Positions 1-12,508 are shown, counted from the stretch's first letter. The stretch is DNA of 64,000 nucleotides from Brachynemurus nebulosus (GCA_035578155.1 JAPWDM010000065.1:568001-632000), one strand, 5' to 3'. Notes: generated by a model not told the origin, from the letters alone. Made by a program: numbers and translations.

Positions 1-189
1 TTTGATTGAAAATATACAATAAAACTAAAATTTTTCAATATTTGAGAATTGAAGTCGTTCAAAACTGTTTGCCTAGTTTCAATTTACTAGTAACCATAGT
101 AACTGGGTATTTTGTTCTCCTTATCCTGATATCTGAATAGCGACTTCAGATAGTATATACCATATATACTTACAAACAGTAATTTTGTA

Positions 190-1265
190 CAGTGAAACCT
201 GCCAAGTTGGACACCTTTGTATACTGGACACCTGCTCAAGTTGGACTCTTTTCAATTGGCCTGGCGAAATTACATTGTTTTAAATGCATATTAATACTTA
301 TAAGTTGGACACCTCTATGTGTTGGAAGCCTGTCTAATTTGGACAGTTTTTTAAAATGATTTTTGATATTTTGACCTGTTTACGTTGGACATTCATGTAT
401 TTTACACGTGACCGAAACACGTGTTAGTTATGTTATGTTTTTAGTTGCTAAATCTGAAATTTCTAACAACCACAAGGAATTTATCAACTCAGTCACGGTT
501 TTGGATGCAATTCGATGGATCAGCGAAGCATGGCAAGCTGTATCTACGGAAACAATTGTTAAGTGTTTTAGACGAGCTGGTTTTAGTATTGCAAAAGCGA
601 ATGAAGGGGATCATAATGAAGACCCTGATTCAGAACTTCGCGATGCAATTAAATTATTACCTCCAGAGTTTCAAAATCAGTTACAGACTGCTGAAGAAAT
701 GATCGCCGCCGATGCCTACTCGGAGGTACACGATCATGTCTTCAATACACATCAAGACGTTCTTCAACATGTTTTACAACTAGACGAGGAACAAGAAATC
801 GAAGAATCTAGTAACGAGTGCGAGAAAGTAGCGGAGAAACCAACAACCCCTGAAGAAGCTTTGAACGGTATAAATACCGCCATTAAGTATTTAACTGAAA
901 ACCCATGCGAACTGTTAGAAGATTTATTCAAAATTCAAAGCAAATTAGAAAGCAAAATTTTCCTAAAAATTGTATCTAAACAAACTAAGATAAGTGATTT
1001 TTTTACGAAAGATAATGTTTAAATATCTATAATATGTATGTATTACGATTATTATTCGATAGTTTATTTCAATAAATATTGATACGTAGATGTGTGTATA
1101 TGTATTACTTTAAAAATAATTAATTTTGCATTATATTCTAAATTAGTGTTAACCTTAAAATTACTAAGCGTAGATGATTTTGGTATTTTGCATATGTTGG
1201 ACACCTGTTTATGTTGGACAGTTTTTGATTGCACCGCGGGTGTCCAACTTAAACAGGTTCTACTG
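190..1265 (+). mobile_element. pogo/Tigger-type DNA transposon, internally deleted
   Basis: The element is bounded by imperfect terminal inverted repeats: the left end reads CAGTGAAACCTGCCAAGTTG and the right end is the complement of CAGTAGAACCTGTTTAAGTT. It is flanked by TA on both sides (188-189 and 1266-1267), the target duplication expected of Tc1/mariner/pogo elements. The motif TTGGACACC and variants recur several times inside both ends (about 203, 225, 304, 318, 384, 1196, 1213), which looks like subterminal transposase-binding repeats. The only coding segment is the transposase C-terminus at 408-1022. The DNA-binding and catalytic parts are missing, so this is a non-autonomous deletion derivative. 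An AATAAA poly-A signal lies near 1070. Confidence 0.85.
408..1022 (+). pseudogene. C-terminal fragment of a pogo/Tigger (DDE_1) transposase
   Basis: A 204-residue open frame encodes only the tail of a Tigger/jerky-like transposase. Residues about 30-62 contain the family-typical stretch with TVLDAIRWISEAW followed by the conserved CFRRAGF, which in full-length proteins lies just downstream of the DDE catalytic core. The rest is acidic and ends with a short basic segment KQTKISDFF, a common tail in these proteins. The N-terminal pipsqueak/CENP-B DNA-binding domains and all three catalytic acidic residues are absent, so it cannot transpose. The start at 408 is simply the first ATG after the deletion junction. 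The frame is uninterrupted, so the deletion may be recent or the tail may be under weak selection. The family call is from recognised motifs; the exact subfamily is not resolved. Confidence 0.8.
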
Positions 1266-1267
1266 TA

Positions 1268-1651
1268 TTTGTTAGCAAAGCGAGTTACAATACTTTTCCC
1301 GATATACCGCCAAAAATTATGCCAAATGCATAGCTTATCATAGGTATATTTAGATATTTCGATGTAATAGAATTTTTTTAATATTTTTCTATTAATACTT
1401 ATACATGAGAGATACCTAAAAACTATAATTGAATTAACGGCAAAAAGTCTTGTTGACCAGTGTTATTAAATAAAAGGTCAAATAGCGGAATCTAATCAGA
1501 GTTTTAAGATACTTTATTTAAAGAAAATGAAAGTATTATACTTTTTCTGCAATTGTATACGTTGGCGTAAATTTATAAATAAAACTTTTGTATAGCACCA
1601 CTATTTGGCCATTTTTTCCAAGGAGAAATCTACTGATGAAGTCGCTTTTTC
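1268..1651. other. Intergenic AT-rich sequence, nothing recognised
   Basis: No coding frame, inverted repeat or known element is visible between the Tigger element and the following tandem repeat. Confidence 0.5.
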
Positions 1652-2030
1652 AATATTTTTGTTAGTTTCCGAATAGAATGTTCGAGAACATTTCTCAGAT
1701 TCCGTTATTTGGCATTTTCTTTGATGACATATCTAATGGTAAAGTTTATTTTTGATATCTGTTCTAGGTTTCGAATAGAGTGATCTAGAATTTTTGTCAA
1801 ATTCCGCTATTCGACGATTTCTTTAATGGCAAATTCCATAGTGCAGTTAGTTTTCCGATATTTTTCCTAGTTTCCGAATAGACTATTCTACAATTTTTGT
1901 TAAATTCCACTGTTTGGTCTATTTTTCAATTGCTAAGCAATAGTGAAGTTGGTTTTTTTTATATTTGACTGGTTTCTAAAAAAAGTATTCTAAAGTTGTT
2001 GTTAAATTTTGCAGCTTATTCATTTTTCTA
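1652..2030 (+). repeat. Tandem repeat, four diverged units of about 103 bp
   Basis: Units start at about 1652, 1756, 1858 and 1960, each opening with a variant of ATATTTTTGTTAGTTTCCGA, then a GAATAG...TTCTA segment, a TTTTTGTTAAATTCCGCTAT-like segment and a TTTCTT...GGCAA segment. The fourth unit is the most diverged. A related single monomer occurs far away at about 27150-27255, so this is a dispersed satellite-like family rather than one local duplication. Confidence 0.8.
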
Positions 2031-2487
2031 ATATACTTACAACCCAGTGTACAACAGTTGTATATGTGTATGTATTTAGATGAAGAGGTTTGTTCTTGTA
2101 AACATGCATTTAAGTAAGTGTATACGAGTGTGTATATCAGTAACGAAATGCATATTATGTTTCTGTACTTCCTTAAAAAATTTTACTGACGGCCCTGGTG
2201 CTTAGATATAACGTACTTCCCCTTATTTTGTATCGGCCACTACGTTATACAAATTTTCATGTACAATTCAATGACACAGTTTCAAAAATTTAGAAAATTA
2301 ATTAAAATAGACAACACTGACTGACTGTCAAACGTCATATGTATCGTATGTATGCATGTGTGTTCTGTTGTATGTATGTATGTTGTCCAGTGTATATTTA
2401 TGGTGCAATAAAACAGAATACTTTTAGTAACTAATTGATGTGTGTATACGATATCATAATAGATGGCAATGATAGGCAACGTAAAAC
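2031..2487. other. Intergenic, GTAT/CATA-rich low complexity
   Basis: Stretches of TATGTATGTAT-type sequence (2050-2150 and 2340-2400) occur, as is common in insect intergenic DNA. No gene is recognised. Confidence 0.5.
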
Positions 2488-2714
2488 AGAGTCCCTATAA
2501 TAAACAGAGTCGTGGCATGTGTGCTGAATGCTGATTGGTTCCGACATTTTCTGTCCAAAGTTTGTTCATTTTTCGTTAATTCATAACTTATTAACAATAA
2601 TTATGTACTCAAAAATATTTACTCAAATATGTGATAATTAATTTTGAAGCTTCCCGATCTGTTTTGGATAGAAAATGACTGACATGTTACGACTCTATTT
2701 ATTATAGGGACTCT
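2488..2714. mobile_element. Palindromic MITE, 227 bp
   Basis: The first 26 bases (opening AGAGTCCCTATAATAAACAG) match the reverse complement of the last 26 with a single mismatch. The complementarity continues inward, for example CATTTTCTGTCCAAA at about 2547-2561 against its complement at about 2660-2675. Only the central AT-rich part is unpaired. There is no coding capacity, and I could not fix a target duplication with certainty. Confidence 0.8.
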
Positions 2715-3660
2715 AAAGTAAAATGTAAATTTGACATTTCGGACAAGCATCTATATTTTCTATGGAAGCGTTTTTTTAATTTTATTTATGTGCTTTTGAG
2801 TTTAATATTAAAATTTGCTTTTAATTCGTTTAATTATTATATTAAATTCGTTAATAAATGTCATTAATAGTTTTTTTTCTTAAAATGTAGCGTTCATAAA
2901 AAAAAAAAAAAATAAGCCTAATAATAAAATAATATACCGCCTGCATTGAGATTTGAAGTTTCAAGATATGTTGTACAGATATCTATCTATTAACACCTTT
3001 TAGTCACTGCAGTCACAGACCAATTTTAATAGCGTTACGCTATTGCATATAGCGAAATGCTAAAAATGCAGGGTGCGCCTGTTCTTACGGTTTTACCCTT
3101 CTTCTACTCAGAATAAGCTGCTGATGGGGGTCCCTTCGACTTCTCAAATCACTTTTTCTCTCTGTGGGGTACTCCTATTAACAGCTTTCATTCGCACACA
3201 TCACAAGTTAAACACGCACTGCCGCGTAACTTTTTTTATTCAATCAAATAAAATATTCACGGCGGAAATTTTGTGCAAGTTGTGCATTTAACTTACCCAT
3301 TCGTTCATTGACATCGCACACTCAACCATTCACGTTGTGTAATGTTTATGCCACACATTCTTTAAGGGGGCTTAGACTTCACAATATAAAATAGCGGATG
3401 AAAATTTATATAGAAAACCATTGAGCCTAGAAACGTGAAATTCTGTACAGGGGTTTTTTAGCAACTTAAGCGAGTAGCAAGTGCAGATTTTGAAAATTTC
3501 ATACCCTTAGTTAACTAATAATAAACTAAAGTAATGCCAACACTGATTTTAATTAAATTACATTTTTATAATATAGATTTTTGCGAGCCACCAATGTGTG
3601 TCTCGATAAGTGTGCATTTCATATATGTGTCCAGACTATGTCACACTTTAAGAAGTTCTA
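2715..3660. other. Intergenic; nothing firmly recognised
   Basis: AT-rich with a poly-A tract near 2899-2912. The stretch about 3400-3460 (ending GAAATTCTGTACAGGGG) resembles wording in the 32.4-kb dispersed repeat, but the match is too short to call. A short open frame at 3073-3291 has no recognisable domain. Confidence 0.4.
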
Positions 3661-4660
3661 GCGTATTGATTTTGTACACAATTTTGCAGTATCTGATTTA
3701 AAAGTAACGTGAAGTCAAAATTATTACCTAGGACCTTGGGGCCCAAAAAGAACTCAAACTAAACAGTTATTGAAATATGTATAAATATGAAATATACAAA
3801 CGTTATTGAAATATGAATATTACTCACTTTTACTGCGAAGGGACGGGAAGGCGAGCGAAGCGAAGCATTATAAGTAACTGATTTCATACAGAATTTCAAA
3901 ATATCAATTTAAAAATTGGAGTAAGGCCAAAACTGTCCCCTAGAACCATCAAATAAAATTAAAATTAAAAAGCTAAATGATTGTTGACGAATTTTCTCTT
4001 AAAGACTATTGGAAATTCGGGAAAAAAATGGAAGTGGGATTAAAATTTTCCGTTAGGGCCTCCGTTCCCTAAGAAATGCTTAAAATTGAAGTACTCCTAA
4101 AACCATCAGCACCGATATCTACAGAAAGATCTCAAAGCGTCGAAATTAGCTATTTTGTTGAAATACGGATATGATTAGAGTAGAAATGTTGCTAGGGCGG
4201 GAAAATAGTCTATCAGATTCGGACCCGCAAGACACCATTTGAAGAATGGGTTGACTTTTTAAAAACGGGTGGAAATAAAGATTTTTTTACGGAATGGAAC
4301 CGAACGGGAATGGCATTGAAGATAATGTAACTTCATTTCGGGACTTGGAGTAAAAATTAACTTTTGTAGTGGGTCTGAATGGGACAAAAAATTACTCCCA
4401 GCGGCTTTCTACTTAAGACTCGTTTGGCAAGCGAAGCCAGTCGCTTTAAGTAATTAATTTCCTACAAAATTTCGAGATACCTGACTGAAAAATAATTAGA
4501 TCTCTAATTCTGATAATTTTACGTAGGTGAAACTATGGGCTAGAGCTATAAAATATATAAATGTTACAAGAAATTTTATAAAACACCAAAATGAAAACAA
4601 AATAAACACCTGAGCCTGAGCGAAGCTAGGGCTGGACGTTAGCCTATATTAATTATAGAA
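3661..4660 (+). repeat. Copy 1 of a ~1.27-kb tandem duplication
   Basis: The block opens with TATTGATTTTGTACACAATT at about 3665, and the same opening recurs at about 4931. Following landmarks occur in the same order in both copies: a GGACC/GGACT segment with CAAAAAGAAC, a GAGCGAAGCGAAG motif, AAAATTAAAAAGCTA, GAAGAATGGGTTGACT, and finally GAGCGAAGCTAGGGCTGGAC. Inside each copy a shorter sub-repeat recurs (ACTCGTTTGGCAAGCGAAGC at about 4418, variant at 3843). No open frame of note is present. The family is unclassified. Confidence 0.75.
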
Positions 4661-4928
4661 TTAGGAAAAAAATTATAAGATGTTGTGACAAGCAAACAGC
4701 CAAGATTACTTAACAGATTTTAATAAATGAGGTGCCTATCAATAGAGCATCACCCCAAGGGTGGTATAATGGAGCCCGGATTTTGAAATTTTATTTCATT
4801 TTTAAGTCACGGGCCTACAAAGTTTATTATTTCTTTAAGAGAAATTATACGTAAAGTAAAATTATTTATTCATTTCTATAGTTACAAATAAAATACAACT
4901 AACATCAGATAATTGTTTATGAAAATTA
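4661..4928. other. Spacer between the two ~1.27-kb repeat copies
   Basis: Unique-looking AT-rich spacer with no feature recognised. Confidence 0.4.
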
Positions 4929-7530
4929 GGTATTGATTTTGTACACAATTTTGCAGTATATAATTTAAAAGCAACGTGAGAAGTAAAATTATCGCCCAGG
5001 ACTCTAAGACCTCCAAAAGAACCTAAATTAAACAGCTAGACGCGTCACGACACAATGATGTAAAAATTGGATGTCCTATTAAAATATCAATATTACTTAT
5101 TTTTAGACTCGTTGGGCGATCGAAGCGAAGTACTATGAGTAATTGATTTTGTGGAGAATTTCAGAATATCAAATTAAAAGTGGAGTTAGTTCAAAATTGT
5201 TCCGAAAATGAGACTAAAATTAAAAAGCTATACGGTTCTTGACAAATTTTCTTTCAGACACTATTGTGATTCCGAAAAAAATTATATTGTGAATAAAGTT
5301 GTTCGCCAGGGCCTCGGTTTCCCAAGAAAGGCTCAAAATCAAAGTACTACTAAAACTACCGTTACGGGTATCTGCGTGAAAATTAGCTATTCTATTGAAA
5401 TATTAATATGATTACTTTAGGGTAGGAATGTTGTTCGGACTGGAATATAATATGTCAAGTCCGGACACGAAGAGCGTCATTTAGATATTTGAAGAATGGG
5501 TTGACTCTTAAAAACAGGCAGAAATGAAGAATTTTTTACGGAATTGGAAGCAGATGGAAGTGGGATTGTTGGTAACTATATTTCGGGACTGAGAATAAAA
5601 ACTGGGAACGGGATTAAAATTGATAAATAGAAAGGGAATGGGACTTACAAGGAGATGCACCCAGAGTGAAATTCGGGATTTTGATAAAACTTCGCTGGTG
5701 TGTAGTATAGGTAAAAATAAGGGACCCGTATTGTTTTTTATCGGCCATCGTCCACGTTTAGGGGGTGAAACCAGCCCCTAAAGTTGGGGGTTCAAATCGT
5801 ATTTCTTAAGATATCTCGAAAACTATAAAAGATAGAGCAAAACTTTAAATTGATGAAATGTTACTCTTTGAAAGACCTATTCACCTGTATAGGTTAAACC
5901 AGGGCTTAGTTCATAAGGGGGGCTGGAGGGGTGAAAATGGGGTAAATTTTCGTGCACAGCCTGAATGGTTCGATGTATCAAATTTTTACCACTATAAATA
6001 GAAAAAGCACCAAAAATTAGGGGATACGTGTTTTTGCGTTTTTTCGAAATATGTGTGGTATCCAAGCCACATAAGGAAGAATAACATAGGGTAGATTATA
6101 GAGTATTATTATTGATTGCAAATACGTCCCATTTTTTTTATATTTATGTTTATTTTCATCATGAAAATGTATTTTTTTACTTTCCGGTAATGATTCATAT
6201 ATTTTTCAGTACTAACTTAATTGGTAATTTAGCCATGTGTACATTTGGTTACTCATATTCGATATTTTTTATACCTATTTTTGCGAATGTTAAAGTTCTC
6301 TGGTGTGGCTGTGTTAACGAATGCTCGACAAGAAGCAGTAATCTCTGTCGTTCACTGTTCAAGTGCTTTGTAATAAATTTTTCCATATAGGAAATATGGT
6401 TGACTCCTAAAAAACATACAAAAAAGAATCAGAAAAGTAGTATGAGTGTTGAGAAAGAAATAAACCGCGTTTATTTGGTTAAAAACGAATTTATAACAAG
6501 ATAAAGGCAGTTGTTGAATGGAAGATTATTGCTTCTTATCTAACATTCATTAAAACTTGCAGACCAGAGAGCTTTCGCAGAAATAGGTATAAAAAATATC
6601 GAATATGAGTAACCAAATATATACATGGCTAAATTACCAATTAAGTAAGTACTGAAAAATACATGAATCATTATCGGAAAGTAAAAATTTACATTTTAAT
6701 GATGAAAATAAACATATAAATAAAAAAATATAGGACGTACTTGCAATCAATAATAATACTATATAATCTACCCTATGTTATTCTCCCTTATGTGGCTTGG
6801 ATACCACACATATTTCGAAAAAACGCAAGAACACGTATTCCCTAATTTTTGGTGCTCTTTCTATTTATAGTGATAAAAATTTGATACATTCAACCATTCA
6901 GGCTGTGCAAGAAAATTTACCCCCATTTTCACCCCTCCAGCCCCCTTATGAACCCAGCCCTGGTTTAACCTATACAGGTGAATAGGTCTTTCAAAGAGTA
7001 ACATTTCATCAATTTAAAGTTTTCCTCTATCTCTTATAGTTTTCGAGATATCTTAAGAAATACGATTTGAACCCCCAACTTTAGGGGCTGGTTTCACCCC
7101 CTAAACGTGGACGATGGCCAATAAAAAAAAATACGGGTCCCTTATTTTTACCTATACTACACACCAGCGAAGTTTCATCAAAATCCCGAATTTCACTCTG
7201 GGTGCATCTCCTTGTTAGCGAAATTTAACAATTTTCTTGGTATTGGGAAGGGCCGGAAATTTTTGGAGTGAGTGGGAATGGAACAAAAAATTATTCCCGA
7301 CAACATCTCTACTTAAGAATCGTTTGGTGAGCGAAGCTAGTTACCGGAAAAAATTTATTTCATACAAAATTTCAGGATATCTGGCATAAAAATAATTAGA
7401 CGTATAATTCTGATAATTTTACGTATGTGAAAGCGTGAGTCAGAGCTATAAAATATACAAAGAAAAATGAAAACCGAAGAGTCATCTGAGCGGAGTTAGG
7501 TCGGGATGCTAGTACTATATATATTGTTAT
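4929..7530 (+). repeat. Copy 2 of the ~1.27-kb duplication, split by a foldback element
   Basis: Sequence 4929-5647 parallels copy 1 up to about 4340. The match resumes at 7215 with GAATGGGAC-like text, the CGTTTGGTGAGCGAAGCTAG motif (7320) and the terminal GAGCGGAGTTAGGTCGGGAT (7491). The interruption is exactly the element at 5648-7214. Divergence between copies is considerable (many substitutions and small gaps), so the duplication predates the insertion. Confidence 0.75.
5648..7214. mobile_element. Foldback element with ~700-bp inverted arms, TTA target duplication
   Basis: The left end CAAGGAGATGCACCCAGAGT is mirrored by the complement at the right end. Complementarity continues through nearly the whole element to a loop at roughly 6390-6490. 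It is flanked by TTA at 5645-5647 and 7215-7217. A 3-bp TTA/TAA duplication is typical of PIF/Harbinger elements, so a non-autonomous Harbinger-like origin is possible, but no transposase is present. Short open frames in the arms (5877-6065 minus, 6797-6985 plus) are mirror images of one another and not genes. A related but one-armed copy lies at 42190-46683. Confidence 0.85.
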
Positions 7531-8672
7531 CAAAGGAAAATATTTTTCAATATATTACGAAAGAACGTAAGTGTATTCCTGGTCTCTCATTTATACGTTT
7601 GCTCATACACTTTATAAATTTGGTAACAAACGGTAATTGTTCGATACCAAAATTATTATACTCTTAAGCAGAACAAATTTTCAGAAGGAAAAAAGCAGCA
7701 AAAATTTTTATATAAGTGCAATTTAATATTTTCAATCAAATCAAATAATACGAGCAGAGAAATGTTAAACTTTATAACAAATTGATCAAAAAATAAAATA
7801 TATAGGTACAAAAGTGACATTTTACCAGTAGTAGGTATAGTGCTGGAGAGCTAGCGGTGAAGGTAAAACCCCATGGGTATTGTGACATTTCATGTTATCA
7901 ATAATAGCAACAACAATGCCGGAAGCGTTATAAATATGATGTTGGTGTGAACATTATTTAGGTTGTATTAAAGTTTCGATCGTAGGTATCTGTGAAATAT
8001 ATTTTATATCGTACAAATATAACATGTGCTTATATGTATGTATGTATTTCATTGGGAGGTGTATGTATAAGCAAGCGCTCACTAATGTATTGTAGTACGT
8101 ATTAAGGTCCATTTATATCTATAGACACTGAACGTCACAGACACGTATCGTGGCAGACACGACAAATCTTGAGTGACATGCATAAAAATCTTTTCGCACT
8201 ATAATTATTTTACTTAATATGCTCAACATATTTCACTTGCTTTTACTTAACTTCCTTCACTTATTTATGTTGCTTATACTCTTCGTGTAAGAGTTAAGAG
8301 CGGGCCACCGACAATAAGATAAATAAAAATTAATGTATCTGTTAAAGAATTTCTTTTTTCTACAATCGTAATACAAAAGAGGCTTTTGCGCTCTGTGAAG
8401 AAAGCGCAAAATATGTGTTTGCCGAGGACTGTTACTTTTCGCTTTAAAGCGAAAAGTAGTACTTTGCCACTCGCTCAACATGTATTTAATTAAAAATCAG
8501 GTAGGCGTTATTTGTATTTTCTATGGCAACATACAAACAGATATACTGATTGTCTAAGAGATGAAGAGCACTGACGCTGTCATTGCCTATATCGTGATGC
8601 GTCTTTTTTTAACATAATATCTTTTTCTATAAAAGTAATAAATAATATTTTATAATACAATTTGTTAATTAA
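7531..8672. other. Intergenic; contains one perfect short palindrome
   Basis: No gene recognised. A 26-bp perfect palindrome lies at 8433-8458. The stretch 8120-8170 holds scattered CAGACAC-like words, similar in composition to 23040-23100. Confidence 0.4.
8433..8458. repeat. Perfect 26-bp palindrome
   Basis: The half-site TACTTTTCGCTTT is followed directly by its exact complement with no loop. Such a sequence could extrude as a cruciform or bind a dimeric protein. No neighbouring gene gives a clue to its role. Confidence 0.8.
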
Positions 8673-10878
8673 AATATGGACCTTTTCACGTCAATTCGAC
8701 CAGTCTTAAAAGTCAAGTTCTCAGATTTTTTTCATATTCACTATAATTTATCTACCAGTGGAGCTATGTCCAATTTTGATATTTATTTCTCAAAATTATT
8801 ATTTAGGCTCGAGATATTTTGCTTCGAAAATTGCGGTAATTATCACGTTTTTTTGCATCTCTTTTATAAAAAATTCTATATTTTCCAAACGAGGGATTTG
8901 AATTGGATGATTTTTTGTGGGTAAATTCAAGAAGCTCCATAGTACATTACAACGTAATAAAACTTGTTCTATATTGTACAGTTTCGTATTTCTATGCACT
9001 CAAATTAGGTCAAATTTGGACAGCCCTGGCCAAAATCTCTAATGACCTAAACAGATGATTTTGGGTTCATTGTGTTCAGAATTCTATGCTCTTTTAAATT
9101 TTGCAAAGAAACTGATGGACTTTTACTGGTATCAATACAAAAACTAAGAAAAACCGAAACTATGTGTAGTTATAGAGGGTTCATATAGTACATATAACAT
9201 TATACAGTAAATATTTAGCCAAAATAGTCTAACTAAATTACACATAGAGAGAAAAAAAATTGTTACCTAGACTTTTATAAGTGGAAATGGTAAAGAGGCT
9301 TATAATAAACGTAAAAAAAAAAAATAAATTCGTGAGCAAGAGCGGTGGAGGATTGATTTGGGGGTTCCAAAGACTGAAAAATTGTAATATTGCAATTTCC
9401 GGCGAAAGTCGAAGTCAAAGAAAAAATTATCCTTTACAAAAGTTGTAGATCATGCAAAAATCTACAACTTTTGTGAAGGTCACTTTTTAACATAACCTCA
9501 AAATTTCGGAGAAAAATGCGAACTTTGTTGTTTTTTTTCTATATTTCGTTTTATATTTCTCATTTCCACAAAAATAATTTAATTTTTACGAAACTTGGTG
9601 AAAGTATGCTTTTCTGGGTCTTAAATAACCACAAGTATTTTTGGGTAAAAAAATTTAAAAGTTTCCGTGATATTGATTTTTTTTAGTCCGGAAAACTTTT
9701 TTTCAAGAAAAGATTCCACTTAAAAAAATCATGTTCTTAAATGTAACTACTAATTTTATTTATTTTGTCAAAAAGTACAAGTCAAACCGAAAAAAATAAG
9801 TACTGGCAGAACTCAGTGCGATAATTTTTTTAAGCAGAATCTTTTCTTGAAAAAAAAGTTTCCCGGACTAAAAAAAATCAATTGCACGGAAACTTTTAAA
9901 TTTTTTTACCCAAAAATACTTGTGGTTATTTAAGACCCAGAAAGGCATACTTTCACCAAGTTTCGTAAAAATTAAATTATTTTTGTGGAAATGAGAAATA
10001 TAAAACGAAATATAGAAAAAAAACAACAAAGTTCGCATTTTTCTCCGAAATTTTGAGGTTATGTTAAAAAGTGACCTTCACAAAAGTTGTAGATTTTTGC
10101 ATGATCTACAACTTTTTTAAAGGATAATTTTTTCTTTGACTTCGACTTTCGCCGGAAATTGCAATATTACAATTTTTCAGTCTTTGGAACCCCCAAATCA
10201 ATCCTCCACCGCTCCTGCTCACGAATTTATTTTTTTTTACGTTTATTATAAGCCTCTTTACCATTTCCACTTATAAAAGTCTAGGTAACAATTTTTTTTC
10301 TCTCTATGTGTAATTTAGTTAGACTATTTTGGCTAAATATTTACTGTATAATGTTATATGTACTATATGAACCCTATATAACTACACATAGTTTCGGTTT
10401 TTCTTAGTTTTTGTATTGATACCAGTAAAAGTCCATCAGTTTCTTTGCAAAATTTAAAAGAGCATAAAATTCTGAACACAATGAACCCAAAATCATCTAT
10501 TTAAGTCATTAGAGATTTTGGCCAGGGCTGTCCAAATTTGACCTAATTTGAGTGCATAGAAATACGAAACTGTACAATATAGAACAAGTTTTATTACGTT
10601 GTAATGTACTATGGAGCTTCATGAATTTACCCACAAAAAATCATCCAATTCAAATCCCTCGTTTGGAAAATATAGAATTTTTTATAAAAGAGATGCAAAA
10701 AAACGTGATAATTACCGCAATTTTCGAAGCAAAATATCTCGAGCCTAAATAATAATTTTGAGAAATAAATATCAAAATTGGACATAGCTCCACTGGTAGA
10801 TAAATTATAGTGAATATGAAAAAAATCTGAGAACTTGACTTTTAAGACTGGTCGAATTGACGTGAAAAGGTCCATATT
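8673..10878. mobile_element. Giant near-perfect palindrome (foldback element), ~2.2 kb
   Basis: The left arm from ATATGGACCTTTTCACGTCA at 8674 is the reverse complement of the right arm ending at 10878. The arms run to about 9730 and from about 9825, leaving a loop near 9735-9820. Only rare mismatches are visible (for example 8930 against 10621, and 9345 against 10219), so arm identity is very high. TA dinucleotides sit symmetrically at 8675-8676 and 10875-10876, which would fit a TA target duplication with ends TGGACC...GGTCCA. Mirror-image open frames at 8676-8924 plus and 10627-10875 minus encode the same peptide and show no known domain. Each arm also carries a smaller hairpin. Confidence 0.85.
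9432..9478. repeat. Hairpin inside the palindrome arm
   Basis: CTTTACAAAAGTTGTAGA is followed after an 11-base loop by its near-perfect complement. The mirror copy is at about 10075-10120 in the other arm. Confidence 0.75.
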
Positions 10879-11949
<1,071 letters not shown>

Positions 11950-12323
11950 AAATCCTACCAAAGAAACATTTCATCTTAAAAATTTTGCCAAGACTCGCAA
12001 CTACTTTACTGTTAAAAAGTAATGAAAGCTAATGTTGCACCAAGCCCTAAAAAAGTCTACATCATGGTCAAAGCAAGTTATAAGGTTTGGCCGATTCGCG
12101 AAAATATGGTAAATAAAACTAAACATTAGCAGCTCATGGTAGATTATTGTGCTATTGACCACTGGCTATTTACCATGGCTCTGGGAATCGACCAAGCCTT
12201 AAAACTTGCTTTGACCATGGTGTAGACTTATTTAGGGCTTGGCGCAACATTAGATAATATCACTTTTTAACAGTAAAGCAGTTGCGAGTCTTGGCAAAAT
12301 TTTTGATGAAATGTTTTTCTGGT

Positions 12324-12331
<8 letters not shown>
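11950..12331. mobile_element. Palindromic MITE, ~380 bp, next to (TA)n
   Basis: The arm at about 11953-12094 (including AACATTTCATC, TTTTGCCAAGACTCGCAACT, TTTACTGTTAAAAAGT and CATGGTCAAAGCAAGTT) is the reverse complement of about 12190-12328 with scattered mismatches. The unpaired centre is about 95 bp. There is no coding capacity. The right end runs straight into a (TA)n array, so a TA target duplication cannot be separated from it. Confidence 0.8.
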
Positions 12332-12413
<82 letters not shown>

Positions 12414-12432
12414 TTTTGGTTCTAGGGAGCTT

Positions 12433-12508
<76 letters not shown>
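12327..12508. repeat. Two (TA)n arrays separated by a duplicated 20-mer
   Basis: (TA)n at 12327-12410 and 12436-12508. The segment GTTCTAGGGAGCTTAAAA follows both arrays (12419-12436 and 12519-12536), so the array plus its flank has been tandemly duplicated. Confidence 0.9.

Noticed and set aside
5877..6065. Lys-rich ORF mirrored at 6797-6985
   Set aside because: Both are translations of the foldback arms.
8676..8924. 82-residue ORF repeated exactly at 10627-10875 on the other strand
   Set aside because: The identity reflects the palindrome arms. The peptide has no recognisable domain, so it is not called a gene.
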